In this document: positions 6,750-15,807 of the stretch, piece after piece | Position numbering within the stretch: position 1 is the stretch's first letter | Layout of the letters: the number at the start of each line of letters is the position of its first letter | From: Alphaproteobacteria bacterium | Lineage (GTDB): Bacteria > Pseudomonadota > Alphaproteobacteria > Sphingomonadales > Emcibacteraceae | Assembly (NCBI GenBank): GCA_013152755.1 | Contig: JAADFR010000057.1 | Location: 1 to 33,950 of the forward strand | Direction: 5' to 3' | DNA length: 33,950 bases | Notes under the pieces: model-generated | What the model saw: the letters and a program-made list of their open reading frames with translations, nothing else | What the model was told of the DNA's origin: nothing | The model's database searches: none | Translations under genes and position numbers: made by a program

Positions 6750-6765
6750 TGGGATTTTTCTTGCT
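6750..6765 (+). promoter_or_regulatory. Sigma-54 (-24/-12) promoter of the exopolysaccharide/prs operon
   Basis: TGGGATTTTTCTTGCT has GG and GC exactly 10 bases apart with the TGG and TTGC cores of an RpoN promoter. The predicted start is near 6776, giving a leader of about 120 bases before the ATG at 6896. The -24 element is the right arm of TCCCA-GAA-TGGGA (6742-6754), which might be a site for another regulator. Since prsR lies in the downstream operon, autoregulation is the simplest inference. Confidence 0.65.
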
Positions 6766-6895
6766 TGTTAAGGACTTACTAAGGTTTTAGAAATGCTTTA
6801 TTCATAACTTTCTACTATTGTATGTCTGCAAGAGGTTATCTTTCATTAGCCCACGGTTAAGGCATGTCGGGAATATATTTAGGCGCATATAAGAA

Positions 6896-8284
6896 ATGAT
6901 AAGAATATTTAAACATTACGTTCCAAGGTCCCTGTTTATATTGGGGGTGCTGGAAAGCCTTATTCTTATGGCCGCTATATGGGCAGCCCTGAATTTGCGT
7001 AATTATCAGGTTGGTTTTGAAAGGCCTGTTTTTTCACAGTATGCTGTTGAAATTTTTTCTTTTGCCTTCGTGGTTTATGTGGTCCTGCTGGCAACGGGAT
7101 TATATCAGCTTGAGGCCGGAAGGGATATGCGTGTTACGGTTATCCGTCTGGTTACAAGTCTCGGATTGTCGTTCATTTTTCTTTCCGTTGTACTTTATAT
7201 GTTACCAGACATTGAGTTATGGCGTAGTGTGATTATTATTGGTTTGTTATTCTCTTTTGTTGGTATATTGCTCAGCCGTTATATCTATATGCATGTTGTC
7301 GATTTAAAGGGGTTGAAAAGAAGGGTTCTGGTGTTGGGGGCGGGTGAAAGAGCCAAAATGGTGTATAATTGTGGCGCCATCGCATCCAACGAAGTGGAGT
7401 TCGTGGATTTTTTGCGGGTAAATGCTGCTGAAAATGTCATTGAAGATGCAAAGGACTATCAGGCAGGGCATTCCTTAAGAGAATATGTGGATCAGCAAGC
7501 GGTGCAGGAAATAGTGGTCGCCATTGAAGAAAGGCGCGGTGCGTTGCCCATTGATGAACTCCTGGATTGTAAAATGAAAGGGTGCCACATCATTGAGGCG
7601 ACGACATTTATCGAGCGGCAGTCCGGCACGGTCAGCTTGAAAAATGTAAACCCAAGCTGGATTGTATTTTCGGATGGCTTTGGCGGCGGTGGTAATCTTG
7701 ATCTTGTTCTGAAGCGTATCTTTGATGTGACGGCAAGTCTTTTGCTGTTAATTCTGAGTATGCCAATTTTAATTATTACCGCTATTCTGGTGAAAATAAC
7801 CAGCCAGGGTCCTGTTTTTTACCGACAGGAAAGGGTTGGGTTGAATGGAAAATGCTTTTATGTATTAAAATTCCGCAGCATGACTGTCGACGCGGAGGCG
7901 GACGGCGTACCCAAATGGGCGGCTAAAAATGATGTCCGGGTAACTGGGGTCGGGCGGATAATCCGGGCCTCCAGAGTTGATGAAATACCGCAGATTTTCA
8001 ATGTGTTAATTGGCAGCATGAGTTTTGTCGGGCCCAGGCCGGAACGCCCGTTTTTTGTTGGACAGCTGGAAGAAAAAATCCACCTATATAGCGAACGACA
8101 TCGGGTAAAGCCGGGCATTACAGGCTGGGCTCAGTTGAACTATCCCTACGGTGCATCAGAGGAGGATACTAAACGCAAACTGGAATATGACCTTTATTAC
8201 ATAAAAAATTACTCTTTATTTCTGGATTTCCTTATACTGATACAAACAGTTCGTGTTGTGTTGTGGCCGGATGGCGTGAGGTAA
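6896..8284 (+). CDS. TIGR03013-type XrtA/PEP-CTERM-system sugar transferase
   Basis: A 462-residue polyprenyl-phosphate sugar phosphotransferase that should load the first sugar of the exopolysaccharide repeat onto undecaprenyl phosphate at the inner membrane. Four or five N-terminal transmembrane segments (about 12-125) lead into a CoA-binding-like domain (RRVLVLGAGERAKMVYNCG), then a further helix (SLLLLILSMPILIITAILV) and the bacterial sugar transferase domain with FYRQERVGLNGKCFYVLKFR, VDEIPQIFNVL and MSFVGPRPERPFFV. The N-terminus (IFKHYVPRSLFILG) is what I recall for the PEP-CTERM-associated TIGR03013 group, and the neighbours prsK, prsR and prsT agree. It is first in the operon, about 120 bases after a sigma-54 promoter; prsK starts 10 bases after its stop. 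Confidence 0.9.
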   Translation: MIRIFKHYVPRSLFILGVLESLILMAAIWAALNLRNYQVGFERPVFSQYAVEIFSFAFVVYVVLLATGLYQLEAGRDMRVTVIRLVTSLGLSFIFLSVVLYMLPDIELWRSVIIIGLLFSFVGILLSRYIYMHVVDLKGLKRRVLVLGAGERAKMVYNCGAIASNEVEFVDFLRVNAAENVIEDAKDYQAGHSLREYVDQQAVQEIVVAIEERRGALPIDELLDCKMKGCHIIEATTFIERQSGTVSLKNVNPSWIVFSDGFGGGGNLDLVLKRIFDVTASLLLLILSMPILIITAILVKITSQGPVFYRQERVGLNGKCFYVLKFRSMTVDAEADGVPKWAAKNDVRVTGVGRIIRASRVDEIPQIFNVLIGSMSFVGPRPERPFFVGQLEEKIHLYSERHRVKPGITGWAQLNYPYGASEEDTKRKLEYDLYYIKNYSLFLDFLILIQTVRVVLWPDGVR

Positions 8285-8294
8285 GGCGGATTTA

Positions 8295-10412
8295 ATGGAA
8301 ATTGGATTAGGTAATATAGGTTTTTTAACCTTTGGGCTGGCTGGGTTATCCTATGCGGTATTGGCGATTTTCCTTGTTTTCAAGGGACAGAACCGTCACG
8401 AGAACCTGTGGCTGACCGGGGCCGTTATAATCAGTGCTATTTGGCTGGTTGCTACGGCGGCGGCTTTTTCCGGCTTTCGCCCAATAATATATTTTTTGCC
8501 TTTTCTGGAAGTCCTGCGCGGGGCAACATGGATTGCCTTCTTTACGGTTTTGCTGTCCCGGATATGGACAATGCAGGGAAATGAGAAACATGCCTATAAT
8601 CTGAAATTAGCCCTTTTTGTTTTCCTGGGGGCAATTTTACTTATCAGTCTGATGCAAACCAGCTATCTTCTTGGATATACAAGCCTTCAGATTACTGGCG
8701 GCTTTAACGTATATCGCAACCTTATCATCTGTATCATCATCTTTTTGCTGGTTGAGAATCTCTATCGCAATTCCGCAGAGGAGGGGCGATGGGGGATTAA
8801 GCTTTTATTGCTCGCGGTAGCTGGCCTGTATATATATGATTTTCTTTTGTATGCGGATAGAATTTTATTCACCGCGATCGGGCAGAAACTGTTTGAAGCA
8901 CGCGGTATGGTGAATTTCCTTATTGTGCCTATTCTGGCCATTGCGGTTGCCAGAAACCCCACATGGAAGTTAAACATTAAAGTATCCCGGAAGATGGCTT
9001 TTCATACCATCACTCTGATTGGTACAGGTGCTTATTTAATTGGTATGTCGGCGGCGGGATATTTCTTGCAGAATTACGGCGGAAAATGGGGAAATATACT
9101 ACAGATTACCTTCATTCTTGCGGCTTTGCTGGGGTTGGTGATTCTCATATCCTCCGGAAAGTTCAGAGCCCTCACCCAAGTGCTTTTGACAAAACATTTT
9201 TTTCAGTATCGTTATGATTATCGTGAAGAATGGCTTAAATTTATCAGCACCATATCCGCAACGGGGGAGCATTATGACCTCAGGGAACGTGTTATCAAGG
9301 CGCTTGCGGATGTGATGGACAGTTCCGGGGGGGCTTTGTGGTTGTGTGAGCAACCAGATATTTACCAGTTGGCGGCCAAATGGAACTTTCAGTTTGATGC
9401 GGAAAATGAGCTCTTGTCCGAGGATCAATTCATCAGCTTTCTTGAGCGGGAAGAATGGATTGTTGATCTGAACAAGGAAAGAGATGGGGGTAGATCAAAG
9501 CATAAGGATTTGCTGACACCGGAATGGTTGCTGGGCAATGCCAAATTCTGGCTTGTTCTACCATTAATTCATTTGGGAAAGCTTGTGGGTTTTGTCGTTT
9601 TGCTTCAACCGCGTGTGAAGAGTAGCCTGAATTGGGAAAGCCGGGACTTGTTGAAAACCATAGGGCGGCAAACGGCCAGCTATCTGGCGGAGCAAATTGC
9701 AGAAATGGCTCTTGCAGAATCCCGTGAATTTGATTCTTTTAATCGAAAATTTGCTTTTGTCGTTCATGATATTAAAAATTTAACCAGCCAGTTGTCACTC
9801 ATTGTGAAGAATGCGGAGAAATATGCCGATAATCCGGAATTTCAAAAGGACATGATATTAACGATTCAGGATTCTGTGGCTAAAATGAATAACCTGCTTT
9901 CCCGAATTACGGTTGTGCAGGAACCCTCTCTGGAGAAGGTGGATGACAGCCTCAATATCGGCAAGATGATGAAGGAAATAGTACGGGATTACCATCATGG
10001 CGGTTTGAATATTACGTATGAGGGCAAGGGGGATGGTATTGATGTTTATGCGGATGCGGAAAGCCTTAAGACAATTTTTATGCATCTTATCGAGAATGCC
10101 CGTGAGGCTTGTGTCGAGGATGATATTGATATTAAACTTGACCTGTCTCGTAAAGGGGCGTTTGCTCTTATTAAAGTGAGCGACAATGGTCATGGGATGG
10201 AACAGGATTTCATTCATAATGAGCTGTTCAGGCCCTTTAGATCTACCAAAGAGAACGGATATGGCATTGGGGCCTATGAAAGCCGGGAAATGATAAAACG
10301 TCTGGGGGGCCGATTGGTGGTAAAGAGTGAAAAAAATGTTGGAACGGTTATGAAAGTGTACTTGCGTTTGGTGAGTGACGATAATGAGAGCTTAGGCGCA
10401 GGGGAAAAATAA
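8295..10412 (+). CDS. prsK: PEP-CTERM system sensor histidine kinase PrsK
   Basis: A 705-residue membrane sensor kinase. The N-terminal third is highly hydrophobic (about eight helices, residues 8-290), followed by a GAF-like sensor segment (about 320-470), a dimerisation/phosphoacceptor helix with FVVHDIKNL (His near residue 490) and an HATPase domain with LIENAREAC (N box), DNGHGM (G1) and GYGIGAYESREMIKRLGG (G2). This is the known architecture of PrsK, partner of the sigma-54 response regulator PrsR in bacteria carrying exosortase and PEP-CTERM proteins. prsR begins one base after its stop, which supports the pairing. The signal sensed is unknown. Confidence 0.93.
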   Translation: MEIGLGNIGFLTFGLAGLSYAVLAIFLVFKGQNRHENLWLTGAVIISAIWLVATAAAFSGFRPIIYFLPFLEVLRGATWIAFFTVLLSRIWTMQGNEKHAYNLKLALFVFLGAILLISLMQTSYLLGYTSLQITGGFNVYRNLIICIIIFLLVENLYRNSAEEGRWGIKLLLLAVAGLYIYDFLLYADRILFTAIGQKLFEARGMVNFLIVPILAIAVARNPTWKLNIKVSRKMAFHTITLIGTGAYLIGMSAAGYFLQNYGGKWGNILQITFILAALLGLVILISSGKFRALTQVLLTKHFFQYRYDYREEWLKFISTISATGEHYDLRERVIKALADVMDSSGGALWLCEQPDIYQLAAKWNFQFDAENELLSEDQFISFLEREEWIVDLNKERDGGRSKHKDLLTPEWLLGNAKFWLVLPLIHLGKLVGFVVLLQPRVKSSLNWESRDLLKTIGRQTASYLAEQIAEMALAESREFDSFNRKFAFVVHDIKNLTSQLSLIVKNAEKYADNPEFQKDMILTIQDSVAKMNNLLSRITVVQEPSLEKVDDSLNIGKMMKEIVRDYHHGGLNITYEGKGDGIDVYADAESLKTIFMHLIENAREACVEDDIDIKLDLSRKGAFALIKVSDNGHGMEQDFIHNELFRPFRSTKENGYGIGAYESREMIKRLGGRLVVKSEKNVGTVMKVYLRLVSDDNESLGAGEK

Positions 10413-10413
10413 T

Positions 10414-11769
10414 ATGACAAAAAAAATAAGAAGCTTGCTCGTGGTTGAGGATGACCCGGGCCTTCAGCGGCAATATAAATGGAATTTCGAAAATTATAAT
10501 ACCACCATTGCCGGGACGCGGGAAGAAGCCATTGCGTTTTTTAAAAAAGAAAAGCCGGCGGTTGTGACCCTTGACCTTGGGTTGCCGCCTGACCCTGATG
10601 GCACTTCGGAAGGTTTCGCCACATTGGAAGAAATTCTTAAAATCGCCCCCAATACAAAAATCATTGTGGCCAGTGGTCATGGCACACATGAAAGTGCTTT
10701 GAAAGCCATTGCCATGGGGGCCTATGATTTTTATCAGAAACCGGTTGATCCGGATCAGCTTGGACTGATTGTAGAGCGGGCATTCAGGCTATATGATCTG
10801 GAAGAAGAAAACCTGCGTCTGTCCCAAAATAACAAGGCTTCTGGCTTTCAGGGACTGATTACCGGCAGCCAGGATATGTATAAGGTTTGCGACATGGTAG
10901 AGCGTGTCGCCCCGGCGAATGTGACGGTTTTGTTGCTGGGGGCTAGCGGCACCGGTAAAGAACTTTTGGCCCGGGCCGTCCATAACCTCAGTGACAGAAG
11001 CCACGGTAAATTCGTTGCCATAAATTGTGCGGCCATTCCGGAAAACCTTCTTGAAAGCGAGTTATTCGGCTATGAAAAGGGGGCGTTTACCGGCGCGGTA
11101 AAACAAACCAAAGGTAAGATTGAACTGGCTGAGGGGGGAACATTGTTCCTTGATGAAATTGGCGACCTTCAATTTTCGTTGCAGGTAAAACTTCTTAGAT
11201 TTCTACAGGAGCGTGTGGTTGAACGCATCGGTGGGCGTCAGGAAATTGCCGTGGATGTTCGCGTGGTTTGTGCAACCCATCAGGATATTGAAAAAGATAT
11301 TACGGAGGGGAGATTCCGCGAAGACCTTTATTACAGGTTAAGTGAAATTGTCATCAATATTCCTTCATTGGCAGAGCGTGAAGGCGATTCTATACTTCTG
11401 GCTAAAACCTTCCTGACCAAGTTTAATGATGAACTGAAAAAACAGATTAAAGGCTTTACGCAGGATGCGCTCAGTGCCATTGCGTCCTATAACTGGCCCG
11501 GAAATGTCCGTGAACTTGAAAATCGGATTAAAAGATCTGTTATCATGTGCAACGGAAAAAAGATAACTGCAGATGATCTGGAACTAAGTCAAGGCGAGGG
11601 CGAAGCCGCTGTTTTGAACCTAAAAGCCGTGCGGGAAAATGCAGACATAAAAGCCATAAATATGGCAATGGCACAGGCCAGCGGCAATGTAAGTCAGGCT
11701 GCTAAAATATTGGGTATTAGCCGCCCGACATTTTATGGCCTGATTAAACAATATAATATAAACATATGA
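10414..11769 (+). CDS. prsR: PEP-CTERM-box response regulator PrsR, sigma-54 activator
   Basis: A 451-residue NtrC-type regulator. The receiver domain has the acidic pair (VVEDD, residues 11-14), phospho-acceptor Asp54 in VTLDLGLPPD and Lys109 in YQKPVD. The AAA+ domain has Walker A GASGTGKE (about 176), the sigma-54 contact loop GAFTGA (about 224), Walker B LFLDEIGDL and RFREDLYYRL. A Fis-type helix-turn-helix ends the protein (NVSQAAKILGISRPTFYGLI). All residues needed to activate RpoN polymerase are present. It should be phosphorylated by PrsK. Two sigma-54 promoters in this window, one before its own operon and one before a PEP-CTERM gene, are likely targets. Confidence 0.95.
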   Translation: MTKKIRSLLVVEDDPGLQRQYKWNFENYNTTIAGTREEAIAFFKKEKPAVVTLDLGLPPDPDGTSEGFATLEEILKIAPNTKIIVASGHGTHESALKAIAMGAYDFYQKPVDPDQLGLIVERAFRLYDLEEENLRLSQNNKASGFQGLITGSQDMYKVCDMVERVAPANVTVLLLGASGTGKELLARAVHNLSDRSHGKFVAINCAAIPENLLESELFGYEKGAFTGAVKQTKGKIELAEGGTLFLDEIGDLQFSLQVKLLRFLQERVVERIGGRQEIAVDVRVVCATHQDIEKDITEGRFREDLYYRLSEIVINIPSLAEREGDSILLAKTFLTKFNDELKKQIKGFTQDALSAIASYNWPGNVRELENRIKRSVIMCNGKKITADDLELSQGEGEAAVLNLKAVRENADIKAINMAMAQASGNVSQAAKILGISRPTFYGLIKQYNINI

Positions 11770-11800
11770 CCTATATCGTTATTACCATGAAGGAAGAAAA

Positions 11801-14581
11801 ATGAACAATCTGGCAATAATATCAATCGCATTGATTTTGGGAACATCATTTCCTGCATATGCGGCAGTCGGTAGTGACAAGAGTAGTGCCTATAAGAGGG
11901 ATGCGGATAGCTATCTTAAAAAAGGCGATGTGAAAGCAGCTATTATTCAGTTGAAAAACGCGGTTGTTGCCGACCCTAAAAATCCTGAAAACAGGATTGC
12001 ACTGGCGGACTTATACCTTCAGGTCAACAATGCCCTTTCAGCCGAAAAAGAATATTTACGCGCGATTGACCTTGGCATGGAACCATCAAAGGTCATTGTC
12101 AACCTCAGCAAGGCCCGCCTGCTTCAACGTCAGTTTCAAAAGGTATTGGATACATTGCATGAAGAGGATGTCAGTGATGATGTGAAGGGGGAAGTATATC
12201 TAATTATCGGGAATGCTTATCAGGGATTGGGTGATCTGAACAAGGCCCTTGAATATTTTGAAAAGGGTGAAGGTGTTAAAGGCAAGAATGATAAAATTTC
12301 CATTGCCATTGCACAGATATATTATTTCCAGAAAAATATAGAAAAAGCAGAACAGAAGGTCGATGAAGTTCTTTCCCTCAACCCAAAAAATGTCAAAGGC
12401 CTTATCCTAAAGGGTGAGTTGGTCAATGCGGCTTCCGGTCCGGAAAAATCCTTGCCATATTTTCAGCAGGCATTGGAATATAGTCCCCGGAATATTCCGG
12501 CATTGTTTAAAGTCGCCGCCGTATTATTTGATTTGAAACGCTCAGATGAGGCTTTGGAAAAACTTGAGGCAATATTTACAATAGTGCCCAATCATCCCTT
12601 GGCCAATTATTTGTCAGCGGTTATTTACGCCCAAAAGAATGAAATGGTAAAAGCAGAAGAGTATCTTGATGCTTCTGGTTCGGCACTGGATGATTTTCCC
12701 GGCGCATTGATATTAAGAGGGGTGATGAATTACTCTAAACAGAGCTATGCACAGGCTATTTATTTTCTGGATAAACTGATCAAGATTACGCCGGATAATA
12801 TCGTAGCCCGGCGGTTGTTGGGCGCCTCTCTTTTGCGTCAGAATGAAGCGGAACAGGCCATTAATATTTTGATGCCTATTGTACAAAAGGGACAGGCAGG
12901 CTCCGTTGTTTATGCCTTGTTGGGCAGTGCCAACATGAAGATTGGTGATTTCGAAAAAGGGACTGATTTTTTTCAGAAAGCCGTGGATATTAAACCCGGA
13001 GAAAGTAAGCTGAAGACCCAATTGGCCCTAAGCAAGCTGGCCGGTGGGGATGCGGAAGCAGCTCAGGCAAATCTGCAGGAGGTTCTGGAAAAAGACCCAA
13101 ACTCAAAACAGGCTGCGGTATTTATGACCCTGATTTCTTTACGGGAAAAGAAGTATGATGAGGCTATTGTCAATGCGGACAGGCTGCTTAAACAATCTGC
13201 GGTAAATCCTATCGGCTATAACCTGAAGGGTGTTGCCTATAAGGAAATGGGGAAAATGCAGGAAGCCAGGGCACAATTTGAAAAGGCCTTGAAAGTTTCT
13301 CCTAATTATCATTCCGCCTCAATGAATCTGGCTAAGCTTGAAGCACAGGTCGGTAATGTTGAGCAGGCAGTTAAAATCTATCAGGATATTCTTAAAGCGG
13401 ATGAAAATCATGAAGGTGCGCTTATGGCATTGGCTGGCTATTACAGAAGTAAGAAAGATTTTGCCAAGACTGAGGAATATTATCAGCGGGCTATCACAGC
13501 TGCGCCGAATAATATACGAAGCCGGATAAAATTTTCTGAGTTCTTCCTGAGCCAAAAGAAACTTGACCGGGCTAAATCTGTTGTACAGCAGTTGGTTTCT
13601 GACTTTCCCGATCTAGCGGCGGGTTATGAGGCGAACGGGAATATTGATCTAATGCGCAAGGATGTGGCCTCTGCCGTGGTAAATTTTGAACGGATGGCGG
13701 CGCTGCTTGGTGATAATGCCGGGGCATTTCAAATATTGGGCCGGGCGCAATTGAGAGCAGGCGATCCGATGGCGGCTAAAAAAAGCTTTACCAAAGCCCT
13801 GTCAATGACTGACAAGAAAGCACCAATATTGATGGACCTTGCAGGATTGGAATCAAGTCAGAAAAATTATACCGAGGCTCAGGCTTATCTTGATCAATTA
13901 AAGAAAATAGATGAAAAAAGCCCCGCTCCATATGTATTGGAGGGACGCTTGCTCGGTCTGCAAAAGAAATATGCCAAGTCACTGGAAAGTTTCTTGCGGG
14001 CATCTGATCTGGGTGCGGAAGGTAGTCCGTTTACGGTTGATCTGACTCGAGCCTATATTAATATGGAACAAGCTGATAAGGCGGTAGCTATAATGCAGTC
14101 GTGGCTGTTGAAGAAAAAAGATGACCTTGCGGTACGTCATATATTGGCTGGTCATTATCTTCAGGAAAAAGTCTATGATAAATCTATAAATCAGTATGAA
14201 ATTATTTTGAGCATGAGTGCCAAAAATCCGATTGCCCTGAATAATATCGCCTGGCTCTATAGTCAGACCGGGCAGGATAAGAAAGCTCTGCTGACTGCGG
14301 AAAAGTCCTATAACTTATTCCCGGATGCGGCGCCGTTCATTGATACATATGCCTGGATACTGGTGGAGCAGGGGCAGAATGAAAAGGGATTGGCGTTGTT
14401 ACAAAAAGCCGTGGCGAAAGCACCAAAAATGGTGGAAATTCGTTACCATCTGGCGGTGGCTCTCAATAATGCGGGCAAAAAGACGACAGCGCGTAAGGAG
14501 CTTGAAACCGTCATTTCAAGCGGTGAAGTATTCTCTGAGATAGACAAAGCGCGCAAGCTGATGAGAGAATTATCAAAATAA
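11801..14581 (+). CDS. prsT: PEP-CTERM system TPR-repeat protein PrsT
   Basis: A 926-residue exported protein made almost wholly of tetratricopeptide repeats (over twenty visible, with recurring LG-A-A---KAL---P patterns such as AIIQLKNAVVADPKNPENRI). PrsT is the established companion of PrsK/PrsR, presumed to be a periplasmic scaffold for export or assembly of exopolysaccharide or PEP-CTERM proteins. The N-terminus MNNLAIISIALILGTSFPAYA is a signal peptide with a likely signal peptidase I cut after AYA. The family model describes a lipoprotein, yet no lipobox Cys is present here, so this copy seems soluble in the periplasm. The ATG at 11801 has a clear upstream AAGGAAGAA ribosome site, 31 bases after prsR. 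Confidence 0.92.
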   Translation: MNNLAIISIALILGTSFPAYAAVGSDKSSAYKRDADSYLKKGDVKAAIIQLKNAVVADPKNPENRIALADLYLQVNNALSAEKEYLRAIDLGMEPSKVIVNLSKARLLQRQFQKVLDTLHEEDVSDDVKGEVYLIIGNAYQGLGDLNKALEYFEKGEGVKGKNDKISIAIAQIYYFQKNIEKAEQKVDEVLSLNPKNVKGLILKGELVNAASGPEKSLPYFQQALEYSPRNIPALFKVAAVLFDLKRSDEALEKLEAIFTIVPNHPLANYLSAVIYAQKNEMVKAEEYLDASGSALDDFPGALILRGVMNYSKQSYAQAIYFLDKLIKITPDNIVARRLLGASLLRQNEAEQAINILMPIVQKGQAGSVVYALLGSANMKIGDFEKGTDFFQKAVDIKPGESKLKTQLALSKLAGGDAEAAQANLQEVLEKDPNSKQAAVFMTLISLREKKYDEAIVNADRLLKQSAVNPIGYNLKGVAYKEMGKMQEARAQFEKALKVSPNYHSASMNLAKLEAQVGNVEQAVKIYQDILKADENHEGALMALAGYYRSKKDFAKTEEYYQRAITAAPNNIRSRIKFSEFFLSQKKLDRAKSVVQQLVSDFPDLAAGYEANGNIDLMRKDVASAVVNFERMAALLGDNAGAFQILGRAQLRAGDPMAAKKSFTKALSMTDKKAPILMDLAGLESSQKNYTEAQAYLDQLKKIDEKSPAPYVLEGRLLGLQKKYAKSLESFLRASDLGAEGSPFTVDLTRAYINMEQADKAVAIMQSWLLKKKDDLAVRHILAGHYLQEKVYDKSINQYEIILSMSAKNPIALNNIAWLYSQTGQDKKALLTAEKSYNLFPDAAPFIDTYAWILVEQGQNEKGLALLQKAVAKAPKMVEIRYHLAVALNNAGKKTTARKELETVISSGEVFSEIDKARKLMRELSK

Positions 14582-14602
14582 ATTGTTATGTGAGTAAGTT
14601 TT

Positions 14603-15799
14603 TTGGAAATTCTTTTTCTGAGCCATCGTTTTCCTTATCCACCCACACGCGGGGACAAGATCAGATCATTTAATATGGTCAAGCATCTTCATGAGGCGGG
14701 GCATAAAGTAACCGTTGCCTCACTTGCCCGTACGGCAGAGGAGGCGGCGGATTGTCAGGGTATTCGGGACTATTGTGATGATTACGTCATTTGCGAGGTC
14801 AGGAACCCGGTTCAGGCGGTGCGCATGGGGCTTCGCCTGCTCACATCTGAACCATCGTCCATGGGATTCTTCTATTCGTCAAAATTACAAAAAGAGGTTA
14901 ACCGCCTACTGTCGGAAAAGAATTTTGATCTGATTGTGGTTTTCAGTTCCACGGCGGCGCAATATGTGTCCCATGTGACGGATATTCCAAAATTTCTGGA
15001 TTTTTGTGATATGGATAGCCAGAAATGGCTGGCCTATTCCGCCTTCAAAAAATGGCCTATCAGCATGGGCTATCGTTTGGAGGGCGGCAAGCTGGAACGG
15101 GAAGAAAAGAAGATCTGTCATCAATTTGACCTGTGTAGCTGTGCCACTGATTTTGAGGTTGATACCTTGGACGGTTATGGCACCGGTGTGGCCAGCGCCT
15201 TTTTTCCCAACGGGGTTGATTTTGATTTTTTCACGCCGGGAGAGGGCGATTATCCACGTCACAGCATCAGCTTTGTCGGGCGAATGGATTATTTCCCCAA
15301 TGAAGAATGTGTCCTGTCCTTCTGTGAGCAGATTTTTCCTCAATTACAGGCGAAATACCCCGATGTTACCTTCACGGTTATCGGAGCCTGTCCCCCGTCC
15401 AATATCATGGCTCTAAATGACATGCCGGGGGTGACGGTTACGGGCACAGTGGATGATATTCGTACTTACGTGCGCAATTCTGCGGTAATGGTAACGCCCC
15501 TTGAGATTGCCCGGGGAACCCAGAATAAGATTCTGGAGGGCATGGCCATGGGCGTGCCGGTCATCAGCAGCCGCACGGCGGCGCGGGGGGTTGATGCGGT
15601 GGTGGGGGAACATATCCTTGCGGCCACAACGCCCGATGAATATGTGGCCCATATATCAAGATTATTCGATGATGAGGGGGAACGTGACCGATTGGCAAAG
15701 GCCGGACGTGAGCGGGTAACAACTCATCATAACTGGCCCCGGGCCATGTCTTTGTTTAATGAGGCCATCGAAAGATGCCTCACTATTGCTAAAGGGTAG
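14603..15799 (+). CDS. TIGR03087-type PEP-CTERM/XrtA-associated glycosyltransferase
   Basis: A 398-residue GT4-like glycosyltransferase. Its start MEILFLSHRFPYPPTRGDKI is the hallmark N-terminus of the sugar transferase group found with exosortase/EpsH systems (TIGR03087). The C-terminal nucleotide-sugar binding half shows SFVGRMDYFPNEECVL, VTPLEIARGTQNKILEGMAM and GVPVISS with the E-x7-E-type region. The only reasonable start is TTG at 14603; the nearby ATG (14588) is followed at once by TGA, and the ribosome site is weak. It follows prsT by 21 bases and so probably belongs to the same transcript. It should add a sugar to the lipid-linked repeat on the cytosolic side. Confidence 0.88.
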   Translation: MEILFLSHRFPYPPTRGDKIRSFNMVKHLHEAGHKVTVASLARTAEEAADCQGIRDYCDDYVICEVRNPVQAVRMGLRLLTSEPSSMGFFYSSKLQKEVNRLLSEKNFDLIVVFSSTAAQYVSHVTDIPKFLDFCDMDSQKWLAYSAFKKWPISMGYRLEGGKLEREEKKICHQFDLCSCATDFEVDTLDGYGTGVASAFFPNGVDFDFFTPGEGDYPRHSISFVGRMDYFPNEECVLSFCEQIFPQLQAKYPDVTFTVIGACPPSNIMALNDMPGVTVTGTVDDIRTYVRNSAVMVTPLEIARGTQNKILEGMAMGVPVISSRTAARGVDAVVGEHILAATTPDEYVAHISRLFDDEGERDRLAKAGRERVTTHHNWPRAMSLFNEAIERCLTIAKG

Positions 15800-15807
15800 T
15801 AGATTTA

